From the NCBI GenBank assembly GCA_017458065.1, contig JAFTGD010000058.1, positions 1-35,376 on the forward strand: a stretch of DNA of 35,376 bases, read 5' to 3'. Source of the DNA: Oscillospiraceae bacterium (GTDB lineage: Bacteria > Bacillota > Clostridia > Oscillospirales > Oscillospiraceae). Every line of letters starts with the position of its first letter. Positions within the stretch are counted from its first letter, which is position 1. The translations under genes and the position numbers were made by a program. This document shows, piece by piece, positions 13,514 to 21,440 of the stretch. Below the pieces are notes generated by a model. That model saw only the letters and a list, made by a program, of their open reading frames with translations. It did no database searches and had not been told where the DNA came from.

Positions 13514-14134
13514 TTGTGTTGTCGTTATTATATTGAACCAAGGGATTCGGTGCTGGAGGAAATCGGCGACGCGGCGCGGAGCACGGCACTCTATGAGCGC
13601 TTCCTGAGGGCGCTCCCTCAGCCGCTGATCGTGGACGGAGAAGTCCGGCCAACGGATCTGGCGCCGGTGATCGCGAGCAGCAAAAAGGGCCGGAAAGCTT
13701 ATTACCCGATGCAATGGGGCTTCAACATTGAAAACCGCTCCGTGCTGCCGAATGCGAGAACGGAGACCGCCGCAATGAAGCCGCTGTTCCAGAACGCCTG
13801 GAAAGGACACCGCTGCGTGATCCCCGCCTCCTGGTACTACGAGTGGGAGCACTTCCTGAGACCGAACGGGAGAAAAGAGACCGGGGAGAAATACCTGATC
13901 CAGCCAAAGGGCGAAAAGATCACCTGGCTCTGCGGGCTGTACCGGATGGAGAAGAATCTCCCCCACTTTGTGATCCTGACGAGAGCGCCGAGCAGCGACG
14001 TCAGCTTCATACACGACCGGATGCCGCTGATGATTCACGAGAAGGACATCGACGAATGGATCAGCCCGGAGGGCAATCCGGAGGAAATCTCGTACCGGGC
14101 CATGACGGATCTGCTGTATGAAAAGGCGCAGTGA
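13514..14134 (+). CDS. SOS response-associated peptidase (SRAP/HMCES family)
   Basis: A complete SRAP domain of 206 aa. These proteins crosslink to abasic sites in single-stranded DNA through Cys2 and protect them. Visible family landmarks: Cys2 in MCCRYY, the Asn/Arg segment MQWGFNIENRSVLPNARTET, CVIPASWYYEWEH with the catalytic Glu, and FVILTRAPSSD, then IHDRMPLMI with the catalytic His. The start is a TTG at 13514 with a GAGGT site about nine bases upstream; initiation here is required to place Cys at position 2. The first 11 codons after the start are AT-rich (about 36 percent GC) and the following 11 GC-rich (about 73 percent), an abrupt change just downstream of repeat copy 5. Confidence 0.9.
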   Translation: MCCRYYIEPRDSVLEEIGDAARSTALYERFLRALPQPLIVDGEVRPTDLAPVIASSKKGRKAYYPMQWGFNIENRSVLPNARTETAAMKPLFQNAWKGHRCVIPASWYYEWEHFLRPNGRKETGEKYLIQPKGEKITWLCGLYRMEKNLPHFVILTRAPSSDVSFIHDRMPLMIHEKDIDEWISPEGNPEEISYRAMTDLLYEKAQ

Positions 14135-14138
14135 TCCT

Positions 14139-14171
14139 GGGACATTTTCGGGACAGGTTTTGGGTTAGAAT
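14139..14171 (+). promoter_or_regulatory. possible promoter with GGGACA direct repeats
   Basis: GGGACA occurs at 14139-14144 and 14150-14155, 11 bp apart (one helical turn), followed by a possible -10 box TAGAAT (14166-14171). No good -35 is seen, so the repeats may bind an activator. It would drive the small-gene cluster starting at 14202. Confidence 0.4.
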
Positions 14172-14201
14172 GAGAGCATGAAAAAACAGGAGGTACCGAA
14201 A

Positions 14202-14312
14202 ATGAAGGGATTTTACACGACAAACGGGTTTTGCGGTCTGGTCGGAACCACCTATGTTCTGTTCTCAGATGAAACAGACTACTATGAATTCATGGAGGAA
14301 GAAGCTGCATGA
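14202..14312 (+). CDS. 36-aa phage small protein
   Basis: An ORF of 36 codons with a textbook AGGAGG site eight bases before the ATG. The product begins MKGFYTTNGFCGLVGTTYVL and ends FMEEEAA, with aromatic residues throughout. Its stop overlaps the next start (ATGA at 14309), which supports translation. Similar short YT-rich proteins occur in early regions of Clostridia phages, as I recall. The function is unknown. Confidence 0.65.
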   Translation: MKGFYTTNGFCGLVGTTYVLFSDETDYYEFMEEEAA

Positions 14313-14584
14313 TCAACTTCGACAAACACACGGTACGTTTCGGGTCCGGAGATATCGATATCGACGTCATTGAAACAAATGCCGGGACGCCGGTACTCGC
14401 CTTCTCCAACAAGGGCGAAAAGATGGGAAAAGACAGCCTTTTTATCGGCTTCGACAACGGAGAGAGCATTGACGGGCTGATCGCGATCCTGCGGAACATC
14501 CGAAAGACTTATTACGTGCAGCCGAAAAACTCGCTCTCCACCACGCAGGCATTCAAAATCTACACGGATATTGCCGACGGCTGA
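14309..14584 (+). CDS. uncharacterised small phage protein
   Basis: A 91-aa protein translationally coupled to the 36-aa gene through an ATGA overlap. The sequence is beta-rich at the N-terminus (TVRFGSGDIDIDVIETNAGT) and helical at the end (LIAILRNIRKTYYVQPKNS). No motif is recognised. It is part of a run of five small genes typical of phage early or accessory blocks. Confidence 0.6.
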   Translation: MINFDKHTVRFGSGDIDIDVIETNAGTPVLAFSNKGEKMGKDSLFIGFDNGESIDGLIAILRNIRKTYYVQPKNSLSTTQAFKIYTDIADG

Positions 14585-14608
14585 CAACAGAATCGAGAGG
14601 TAAAACAG

Positions 14609-14947
14609 ATGAACAAGGAATATCAGAAAGGTTATCAGGCCGGGTACGAGGCGGCATCCAATGGGGCATTCCCCTCCTACGCCGCGTTCGACTGGGTCAG
14701 CATGAAAGAACAGAAACCGGACAAGATCGGGCTCTACCCGATCATCTGCGAGGCGCCGGGAAAAGCCGGAAAGCGGCGCTACATCATCCAGACCGGGGCA
14801 CTCTGGACCGGCGAGGTCTGGTCCGGGGAGACCGATCAGTGGGAAACCCTCTACTGGGCAAAGCCGATCGAGTTCGGTCTGCCGGAGGAGTTCCAGGGCA
14901 AGGAGTTCACGCTGATGCCGCTGTACTCTCTGGCCGGGGTGTTCTGA
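14609..14947 (+). CDS. small phage protein with DUF551-like core
   Basis: A 112-aa protein. After a short basic and Gly/Ala-rich head (YQKGYQAGYEAASNGAF) it has the W-V-S-M-K-E-Q-K-P-D pattern followed by GLYPIICEAPGKAGKRRYII and paired Trp residues (GALWTGEVW, WETLYWAKP). That resembles the DUF551 family of phage and mobile-element proteins of unknown function. A GAGAGG site precedes the ATG. The assignment is tentative. Confidence 0.55.
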   Translation: MNKEYQKGYQAGYEAASNGAFPSYAAFDWVSMKEQKPDKIGLYPIICEAPGKAGKRRYIIQTGALWTGEVWSGETDQWETLYWAKPIEFGLPEEFQGKEFTLMPLYSLAGVF

Positions 14948-14965
14948 AGAAGAAGGAGAAACAGG

Positions 14966-15253
14966 ATGAAATTCAACAGAGACTATCTGATCCGTCGGGA
15001 CCTCCCCGCGGCGAAGGAACTGGGCATCAAAGCCTACAGCTATAAAGCCTGTTCCATCATGGAATCCAGAGAAGAGCTGGACGGCGTCATGACCCATGTG
15101 ATCTCGCTGAGGAAGAAAGACTGCAGCAGGTACCTGAGCAAAGAAGAGCTCTACGGCATTCTGGACACGCTGGGCATGAGGCGGGACGGAACCTTGACGG
15201 TGAACGAGGCCGCATCCGGCCATGCGATCTACTTCATGCAGCCGGCAGCCTGA
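14966..15253 (+). CDS. uncharacterised small phage protein
   Basis: A 95-aa protein with an AGAAGGAG site before the ATG, 18 bases after the previous gene. It has a basic N-terminus (KFNRDYLIRRDLPAAKELGI), a central SYKACSIMESREELDGVM and a C-terminus AASGHAIYFMQPAA. No known motif is visible. Position and spacing make it a real member of the small-gene operon. Confidence 0.55.
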   Translation: MKFNRDYLIRRDLPAAKELGIKAYSYKACSIMESREELDGVMTHVISLRKKDCSRYLSKEELYGILDTLGMRRDGTLTVNEAASGHAIYFMQPAA

Positions 15254-15260
15254 GGGGAAC

Positions 15261-15443
15261 ATGATGTTTGCAGTGATCAGAGAAAACAGGGATCGGAGCA
15301 TCACAGCGCTTCGGACCTGCCACAGCAGAGAGGCCGCTATCATTGCCTCTCAGATGGAGAAGGACAAGGTATCCCCCGCTGAGCGCGGCCTCATCCGAGC
15401 GGTTGTGCTGGACGACGGCGGATATGAAGAGATTGTGATGTAA
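15261..15443 (+). CDS. uncharacterised 60-aa phage protein
   Basis: A short protein beginning MMFAVIRENRDRSITALRTC. The start is one of two adjacent ATGs (15261 or 15264), with GAGGGG six bases upstream. It is the last gene of the small-gene block and ends 22 bases before the promoter of the type III toxin-antitoxin locus. No function can be inferred. Confidence 0.5.
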   Translation: MMFAVIRENRDRSITALRTCHSREAAIIASQMEKDKVSPAERGLIRAVVLDDGGYEEIVM

Positions 15444-15465
15444 AAGAACAAGCTGTAAATTCCAC

Positions 15466-15494
15466 TTGACGAAATATTGTACTCCCGCTATAAT
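15466..15494 (+). promoter_or_regulatory. strong sigma-70 promoter of the type III antitoxin RNA
   Basis: TTGACG (15466-15471), exactly 17 bp, TATAAT (15489-15494). A near-consensus promoter fits the need to produce excess antitoxin RNA. The expected transcription start is about 15501. Confidence 0.85.
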
Positions 15495-15500
15495 ATAAAT

Positions 15501-15646
15501 GCTAACAGCGGGTGTATCTCAGCCCCAAATGAGACACTTATCAAGAGAGCTTCTCTTGGCTCAGATCAAGACAGTTATGAGCGAGTGTTTCGCTACTCTG
15601 AATGCGAGTATAACAGGGGCAGGCATATAGACCTGTCCCGTTTTTT
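15501..15646 (+). ncRNA. ToxI/CptI-like type III antitoxin RNA with repeats
   Basis: A non-coding stretch between a strong promoter and a terminator, directly upstream of a ToxN/AbiQ-family toxin. It contains two imperfect repeats of about 40-45 nt. Each starts with CTCAG, contains GACA(C/G)TTAT, and carries a short hairpin (AAGAG-AGCTT-CTCTT at 15543-15557; AGCGA-GTGTT-TCGCT at 15580-15594). A partial third unit (GAGTATAAC) follows. In known type III systems each repeat is cut out by the toxin and folds into a pseudoknot that inhibits it. The exact subfamily (CptIN, TenpIN or ToxIN) is not determined. Confidence 0.75.
15616..15646 (+). terminator. terminator between antitoxin RNA and toxin gene
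   Basis: GGGGCAGG (15616-15623), loop CATATAG, CCTGTCCC (15632-15639), then G and TTTTTT (15641-15646). A leaky terminator in exactly this place is characteristic of type III loci, where it sets the RNA antitoxin to toxin ratio. Confidence 0.85.
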
Positions 15647-15658
15647 ATGAGGTTTACA

Positions 15659-16162
15659 ATGGATAACATCAAGTTATACGAAATAGACACAGCCTATATT
15701 AATTACCTTGGAAAATATGAGCCACACCTTTTCCATAACAAAGCTGTCGGACAAGTTAATGAGCGCAAATACATCGGTGTTGTCTTGACGGTAAACGGAA
15801 TGGACTATTTTGCCCCATTGTCGTCTTTCAAGGAGAAGCACCATCGAATGTCGGAAAGTGTTGACTTTCTGAAAATCAAGAATTACGCCGTGATCAACAT
15901 CAACAATATGTTTCCGGCACCACCTACATTGCTGACATATGTCGATATTGCCAAGGAAAAGAACCCGAAGTACAAATCCCTTCTTCTTGCCGAATATCGT
16001 GTGATCAAAGCAATGCAGGACAAGATACGGAAAAATGCAGCTCTCATATACCAGCATAAAATCGCAAACGGCGATTCAACATCTCTGGCAAAACGGTGCA
16101 ATGATTTCATCAAGCTGGAAGAAGCATACAGAAATTATATGACAAAAGGCGAAAACCATTAA
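15659..16162 (+). CDS. type III toxin-antitoxin endoribonuclease, ToxN/AbiQ family
   Basis: A 167-aa toxin. Family landmarks: the N-terminal LYEIDTAYINYLGKYEPHLF, a conserved beta segment with YIGVVLTVNGMDYFAPLSSF, KEKHHRM with the S/K/H residues of the active-site region, and NYAVININNMFPAP. The ATG at 15659 is preferred over the one at 15647 because GAGG lies six bases before it. The toxin is a sequence-preferring RNase inhibited by the upstream repeat RNA; family members abort phage infection when RNA supply is disturbed. It is the first gene of the defence block and faces the BREX operon. Confidence 0.88.
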   Translation: MDNIKLYEIDTAYINYLGKYEPHLFHNKAVGQVNERKYIGVVLTVNGMDYFAPLSSFKEKHHRMSESVDFLKIKNYAVININNMFPAPPTLLTYVDIAKEKNPKYKSLLLAEYRVIKAMQDKIRKNAALIYQHKIANGDSTSLAKRCNDFIKLEEAYRNYMTKGENH

Positions 16163-16198
16163 AGACGCTCAAAGAAATTATGAAATTATGAAAAGAGA

Positions 16199-16627
16199 AT
16201 GAAGGATCCCGGATTTGCACAGGCTTTCATCGTACGTCTGCAAAAGGACGAGTCGGCGAGATCAGAAGACCGTCTGATCGGTCTTTTGGACACACTGTTT
16301 ACATCCAGCATCACGCCGGAGGAAAAGAAGATTGTATTAAGCCAGGAGTTTCACATTCCTGTTACAGCGCACATCGAAAGGGCGGTGGCAAACATGTGCA
16401 ATTACAGTAGTTTTATTAGGAATCAAGGCCTGCAGGAGGGCCTGCAACAGGGCATGCAGGAAGGCATCCAGCAGGGCATGCAGCAGGGCGTGCAGAAGGG
16501 CATGCAGCAGATGGCCGTTGCAAACATCAAAAGCCTGATGGGCACACTCGGCATTTCTGCTCAGCAGGCAATGACAGCACTGAACATCCCCGCGGAAGAC
16601 AGGGCCAAATACGCTGAAATGCTGTAA
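16199..16627 (+). pseudogene. C-terminal fragment of an Rpn-family PD-(D/E)XK nuclease/transposase
   Basis: A 142-aa open frame resembling only the tail of Rpn (recombination-promoting nuclease, transposase-like) proteins: an IVLSQEFHIPVTAHIERAVA NMCNYSSF-like segment, then a Gln/Gly/Met repeat (QEGLQQGMQEGIQQGMQQGV) that is typical of these C-termini. The catalytic N-terminal domain is missing. The repeat DNA (16430-16508) has a period near 12 bases. There is no good ribosome site before the ATG. It is a remnant at the left edge of the BREX block; a short functional protein is possible but unlikely. Confidence 0.65.
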
Positions 16628-16649
16628 GGAATAAAACCAAAATAAAATG

Positions 16650-16691
16650 ACCACAGGCTGCAACACCAGTACCGGTGACGCAGCCTGTGGT
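16650..16691. terminator. bidirectional terminator between the Rpn fragment and brxL
   Basis: ACCACAGGCTGC (16650-16661) and GCAGCCTGTGGT (16680-16691) form a perfect 12-bp stem with an 18-nt loop. T-rich sequence follows on both strands, so it can end the rightward TA/Rpn transcript and the leftward BREX transcript. Confidence 0.65.
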
Positions 16692-16785
16692 TTATAACTA
16701 CTATAAGAAGCGAAGCAATCGAGGGGCGGTTTTGGGACAGCATACCGATTCTTACTCTTTCCCTTGCTTTCTCCGTTTATGCAGG

Positions 16786-18858
16786 TTATTCAACCCCCAA
16801 GGCCTTGAAAACAGCATCCTCCGCACTCTGATAAGGAATGATTTGAAAAGCTGCCATCAGATCTGCAGGTACCGTCACGAAATCGACCATCGATGTTGCA
16901 GGAATCAGCACCTTCTTTGCCCCACTGTCCAGGCACACCTGCAGCGCATTGGCAAGCTCAGGTACTTTATGAATGGAACCGCTGATGCTGATCTCACCGA
17001 GCACAGCAGCAGAACTAAGCACAGGCTTGCCCAATGCAATGGAACAAAGAGCAATCAAAGTCGGAAGTCCCAGTTTACTTGTCATTCCGATTCCCTGAAG
17101 ATCCTGATAATTGATGATGTAGTCTTTCAGGGAAGTACTGATGGATCCACTAATATGCTGGCCATTCGCTTTCAGGAAATTATAAGCCGTATTGCATGCC
17201 TCACGGCATTCCCGATCGGAACCTATCCCTGTATAGGTGAATTTTCCGTTTCCGGACAACATCTGACTTTCCAGGCGGAACACCCCAATCATTCCGCTCT
17301 TTCCCTGAGCAACCGTATAAACCTGTCCGGGATTGCAGATCCCCTCAGGAATCAGTTTACCTCCGCCCTGTTCCGGTACCGACACATAATGCTCCTCAAA
17401 GGTCTCATTGTCTATATAGGAGAAATTCACATCGTAGAATTCCATACCGCCGAGTTTTTTCAACTGTTCCTTGACCCTACGACGCATCTCAAGGGCAAGC
17501 TGAAGGATCTCTTCCAAGTCCTCTTTGCTAAACTCTCCGTCCGGATAGACAAGCTTTAACAGGCCATCGACCGTTCGCCGAACAGCAATGGTATCGCGCT
17601 GATTGAGGTTCTTGCCAAGGTGATAATATTTGTCCAGGGCATCACCATACTGTTCTTTTCTCAGTTCCCGGACGAATTCGGCAAAATAGTCGGTGATGAA
17701 ACCATAATCACCGGTAAAATGCTCCGGTCGGAATTTCGGAATCTCCCATCCTGGCAGATAGCAATGAATGCGGTCCAGAAATGCAGTATCCGTGCCCATT
17801 TCCGGCGGGAAGGGGTCAAACAGACTGGATGTCTTCAAAAGCACATCCACGCTCTGATTGATATTGCCGACGAAGACCATGGAGGCAGAAGCTGCCTTTT
17901 CTTCTTTCCCACGTGCAAAGGAGCCGGACGCCATGTAGTCCTTCATGATCTGCACACCGTCTTTATCCTTGAAACGAATACCGGCGACCTCATCAAAGGC
18001 AACGCAGTCCCAAAGCCCGACAAGCCCAACTGTCTTCCGGCCCATATTGTAAAACAGGTTCGCCACAGTCGTCTGGCCGCCGGAGATCAGGATACTGTTG
18101 GGCGAAATTTCTTTATAGAGATGCGATTTGCCAGTGCTTCTGGGACCGAGTTCACAGAGATTATAATTGTTTTCAATCAAAGGAATGCAGCGAAGAAGAA
18201 GCAGCCACTTTTCCCTGTAAGTCAGCGCCTCCGGTTCCATCCCGATGGAACGAAGGATCACATCGATCCATTCCTCCTTTGAAAATGCTTTACGGCCTTC
18301 CTTCAACTCATTGATATCAATATGAGGCATTTGAATCGGCGTCAGATTGTTAATGGTAATCGGATAAGAAACGCCATGACCGCATTCCTCCGCAAAGCTG
18401 TCATACTCCAGCCGAACAATACACCAGATCCCCCCACAGAGCAGGCGATCAAAACGTTCCGGATACTCCTCACTGATCGGAACGCCGGAAAGACCCAGAT
18501 TGGAAAAATCCGCCAGATAGCAGTCATGTTTCAGATCAAGCCGCACCGTCACCATATCAATGACGGTGTGGCTGCCGTTTCTTCTCAGAACAGAGAGGAT
18601 CTTCTGCGCTTCATCCGGCCGAACAAAATTGTCTGCCAAAATGCGTTTCACCGTCTGCACGCCGGACTCGATCACCTCCGGATCATCGGAGCTGCAATAC
18701 TGGCCAAGAAGGAACTCCAGCACATAGACAGGAACATTGGCGCCTTCTTTGATTTTCTTTGTCAGATCCTTTCGGACAATCCTGCCATCAAAATTCGCAC
18801 GGAGTTTATCCTTCAGCACTTCACGGGAACTGCTTTCCGCGACTGTATCTTCAAACAT
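16786..18858 (-). CDS. brxL: BREX Lon-like ATPase BrxL
   Basis: The 690-aa product matches BrxL in length and layout. An N-terminal region is followed by an AAA+ core with Walker A in GPRSTGKSHLYKEISPNS, Walker B-like GLWDCVAFDEVAGIRFKD, and MVFVGNINQSVDVLLKTSS. The C-terminal domain is a Lon-protease fold (LGLPTLIALCSIALGKPVLS, ILGEISISGS-like segment, KKVLIPATS), but the usual Lon catalytic Ser context is not present, as in other BrxL proteins. BrxL forms hexameric DNA-binding rings and is needed for phage exclusion in type 1 systems. GGGGAGGGG precedes the ATG. It is the last gene of the operon, 17 bases after pglZ. Confidence 0.93.
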   Translation of the reverse strand: MFEDTVAESSSREVLKDKLRANFDGRIVRKDLTKKIKEGANVPVYVLEFLLGQYCSSDDPEVIESGVQTVKRILADNFVRPDEAQKILSVLRRNGSHTVIDMVTVRLDLKHDCYLADFSNLGLSGVPISEEYPERFDRLLCGGIWCIVRLEYDSFAEECGHGVSYPITINNLTPIQMPHIDINELKEGRKAFSKEEWIDVILRSIGMEPEALTYREKWLLLLRCIPLIENNYNLCELGPRSTGKSHLYKEISPNSILISGGQTTVANLFYNMGRKTVGLVGLWDCVAFDEVAGIRFKDKDGVQIMKDYMASGSFARGKEEKAASASMVFVGNINQSVDVLLKTSSLFDPFPPEMGTDTAFLDRIHCYLPGWEIPKFRPEHFTGDYGFITDYFAEFVRELRKEQYGDALDKYYHLGKNLNQRDTIAVRRTVDGLLKLVYPDGEFSKEDLEEILQLALEMRRRVKEQLKKLGGMEFYDVNFSYIDNETFEEHYVSVPEQGGGKLIPEGICNPGQVYTVAQGKSGMIGVFRLESQMLSGNGKFTYTGIGSDRECREACNTAYNFLKANGQHISGSISTSLKDYIINYQDLQGIGMTSKLGLPTLIALCSIALGKPVLSSAAVLGEISISGSIHKVPELANALQVCLDSGAKKVLIPATSMVDFVTVPADLMAAFQIIPYQSAEDAVFKALGVE

Positions 18859-18875
18859 GCAAAGCCCCTCCCCTT

Positions 18876-21389
18876 TTAAACACTAAGCCCGAAATCGCCG
18901 GCAAAGGCAAGATCCATGATCACTTCTCTTCTCAAAACTTCAAGGCCGGTCTTATCATCCACAGCGATTAAATAATACTTCTTCATCTTGCTATAGCTCT
19001 GGTTCTTAAAGGTAAACCTCAGTGTGAATACACGCTTCGTCGCTTCCGGTTCCTTATTATCTGCATGATAAATATTCTCATTGGAGATCCTGTTACCATC
19101 ATCATCCATAAAGAACACCCGATAGGTTGTCTCTTTCACGGTATCACTTACCGCTTCACGCTGCAGGAAATCCAGCTTAATGTTCAGATTCGTAATCTTG
19201 TTCGTCAGACTGACCAGATCAATGGTTGCATTGGCAGTAGAGACGCGACTCTTCTCCGTCCTGACTTCTATCACCGGAATGATCATCTCTTGCGGAGAAC
19301 AACCACCATGCACATAATTCAGGCCGGAGCCGGGAACTTTAAACAGATCAGAACCAACCGGAGACAGAAGGTAGCGGTCTTCTCCCACCGAAGGAAGGTA
19401 CAAATTCATCGGAATGGATACAACGCCCTCCTGGGAAAGCTGCTTATCCGTAATGGCATAACGTTTCCCGGCGTTGGAGATTCCGGAGATCTTGTCGCTC
19501 TCATGCAGCTTGTTCCTCTTATAGAGGAAACCATGATCGGCGGTGATGATGAAATGATAAGTATTCCCCCGGGCATTGATATCCCGGATCAACTTCAGGA
19601 TTTCATCGACCGCTTCTTCACAGGCATTAAAAACCTCATTCTCGGATGCAGCCTTATCACCGCGGGCATCAATCTGATTGTGATACACATACACGACATC
19701 CTGACCGGTCAGGATCTCTCTCATTCTGGCCTGGCTGCTGTTCTTGATCTCATCAAACTGAATGCAGCGACTGTTTGGCTTTGCCCTCTGCAGAATTGCT
19801 TCGCGCTGCTTTAAATCAGCACAGGGCATCCCATCACACAAAACCTTATAATCGTTCCCAATGGTCACTTCCTCATGGGGAAGCAGTGCGGCCATACCGA
19901 AGCTGGTAATGGACGGAAGCACACTCTGCATGGCAGAGATTCTGGCTTCGCAGCGCTCGTCCGCCTGCAGCTTTTCCAGAAGAGTCTGTCCGACCTCGAA
20001 TCGCATCGCGTCGGAAATGATAACGACGACGCGCTCCTTCTTATATTTCATATACTTACTGAAGAAGTCGAGCTGGTTATCGAGGTGCGTATGCCCTTCA
20101 TCCTCCACAAAAGCGCGGCTCCAGTTTGCGGTGATGTTATTCAAATAGTCATTGGTGTAAATATTCTCAACCAGCTCCCGGAGTGTCTCAAAAGCAGAAT
20201 GATCGTCCAGACGGTCAAAATAATAATAGAAATAGCGATATCTGCGGTCCGTCCGGAAGTTCTTACTGATGTAGTTTTTGGCAACGGCGTCCACGCTGCT
20301 CACCGGCGTATAAAGGCCCGGAAGCATGAGATGATAGGCATTTTCCAGAACAAAGTAATCATCATGATACTTGCTCCCGAAATGCTTCTTCCGACGATAA
20401 GCACAGATTTCCGGAATTGTTTTGCCGTTTAATCTGGCATCCACGTCTTCCGCTTCCAGCCTGCCGATGATCCACCGGATCAGGATTTCATCCACCCCGG
20501 CGAACACATTACAGTCGAGCAAATCCTCCGGCAGCATAGAACTGAAAACCTTTTTCACATCCAAGATCCGGTACATCTGCTCGGATAAAGTGTCAAAATT
20601 CTCGCTGTAGATCAGGCTGTTCATCAAGTTGTCCATGAACGCAAGGACATTGCCAGGCTTATAAGAAACAAACTTCTGCCAGCCGACTGGAACATCAGAA
20701 TGAATCGTCTTCTGGACACAGGTCACAAACAAGGACATAAGCAGTTTTTCCAATGACGGATCAGGATCCGAATATCCAAAAACGCTCTCACAATGCTGCC
20801 AGAAAGCCTTATCCAGGCCGTATTTTGCAAATTCAGCCAGAATCCCGTTCTCTTCCAACTCGCCATCCGAAAGAACACAACGGGCGACCTCTTCAAAAGA
20901 GGCCGTTTTGCTTTTGCACAGGACGCTCATCATCGCATCCTCGATGATCCTGTCCGTATAGCAGTCGAGTTCCAGCGCATAAAAGGCCTGCGTGCGATCC
21001 TTTCGGTTAAAGAAGGTAATGTACTCCTGAATCGTTGGCTTGCAGCGCTCGGAAATCCCCAGGTCAAGGCACAACAGAGACGCCCGGTCGGCAAAAAACT
21101 CTTTGGAATAGCGAATCGTATCCGCCAGATGATTCTCACGAATATCCGGCTTTGGGAAGGGAGCATACAGCAGATAATTTGTCGTCTTATCCTCACGCTC
21201 TAGGAAGTACTTGACGTAGAACTGATTGTCCTTCTCCAGATGAAGGACTTTCGCATTCTTCAGCTCTAAAGAATCAATATCTTCCTCGAACTCCCCGTTC
21301 ACATCATACCAGAAAATCAGCTTGCGAACGTCGCCGGTAAACTCCTCATTCAATTTGTCGGTGATCTGCCTGAAATTCAATTCGGCCAT
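18876..21389 (-). CDS. pglZ: BREX alkaline-phosphatase-superfamily protein PglZ (type A)
   Basis: An 837-aa protein of the usual PglZ-A length. The PglZ domain lies in the second half: VVIISDAMRFEVGQTLLEKL with the metal-binding Asp, VYVYHNQIDARGDKAASENE with a second cluster, and YHFIITADHGFLYKR with the Asp-His pair. The N-terminal half is helical. PglZ is the signature protein of BREX and is required for both phage defence and host methylation; its exact reaction is not settled. It follows the HEPN gene by about 51 bases and is followed closely by brxL. Confidence 0.94.
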   Translation of the reverse strand: MAELNFRQITDKLNEEFTGDVRKLIFWYDVNGEFEEDIDSLELKNAKVLHLEKDNQFYVKYFLEREDKTTNYLLYAPFPKPDIRENHLADTIRYSKEFFADRASLLCLDLGISERCKPTIQEYITFFNRKDRTQAFYALELDCYTDRIIEDAMMSVLCKSKTASFEEVARCVLSDGELEENGILAEFAKYGLDKAFWQHCESVFGYSDPDPSLEKLLMSLFVTCVQKTIHSDVPVGWQKFVSYKPGNVLAFMDNLMNSLIYSENFDTLSEQMYRILDVKKVFSSMLPEDLLDCNVFAGVDEILIRWIIGRLEAEDVDARLNGKTIPEICAYRRKKHFGSKYHDDYFVLENAYHLMLPGLYTPVSSVDAVAKNYISKNFRTDRRYRYFYYYFDRLDDHSAFETLRELVENIYTNDYLNNITANWSRAFVEDEGHTHLDNQLDFFSKYMKYKKERVVVIISDAMRFEVGQTLLEKLQADERCEARISAMQSVLPSITSFGMAALLPHEEVTIGNDYKVLCDGMPCADLKQREAILQRAKPNSRCIQFDEIKNSSQARMREILTGQDVVYVYHNQIDARGDKAASENEVFNACEEAVDEILKLIRDINARGNTYHFIITADHGFLYKRNKLHESDKISGISNAGKRYAITDKQLSQEGVVSIPMNLYLPSVGEDRYLLSPVGSDLFKVPGSGLNYVHGGCSPQEMIIPVIEVRTEKSRVSTANATIDLVSLTNKITNLNIKLDFLQREAVSDTVKETTYRVFFMDDDGNRISNENIYHADNKEPEATKRVFTLRFTFKNQSYSKMKKYYLIAVDDKTGLEVLRREVIMDLAFAGDFGLSV

Positions 21390-21440
21390 TCTACTGTCTC
21401 TCCGTCATTCATAAACCTTCTGAACTCCGCTTCCATCTGC

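Noticed and set aside
16199-16627. Intact transposase or nuclease gene
   Set aside because: Only the C-terminal tail and Gln/Gly repeat remain; the PD-(D/E)XK catalytic region is missing.
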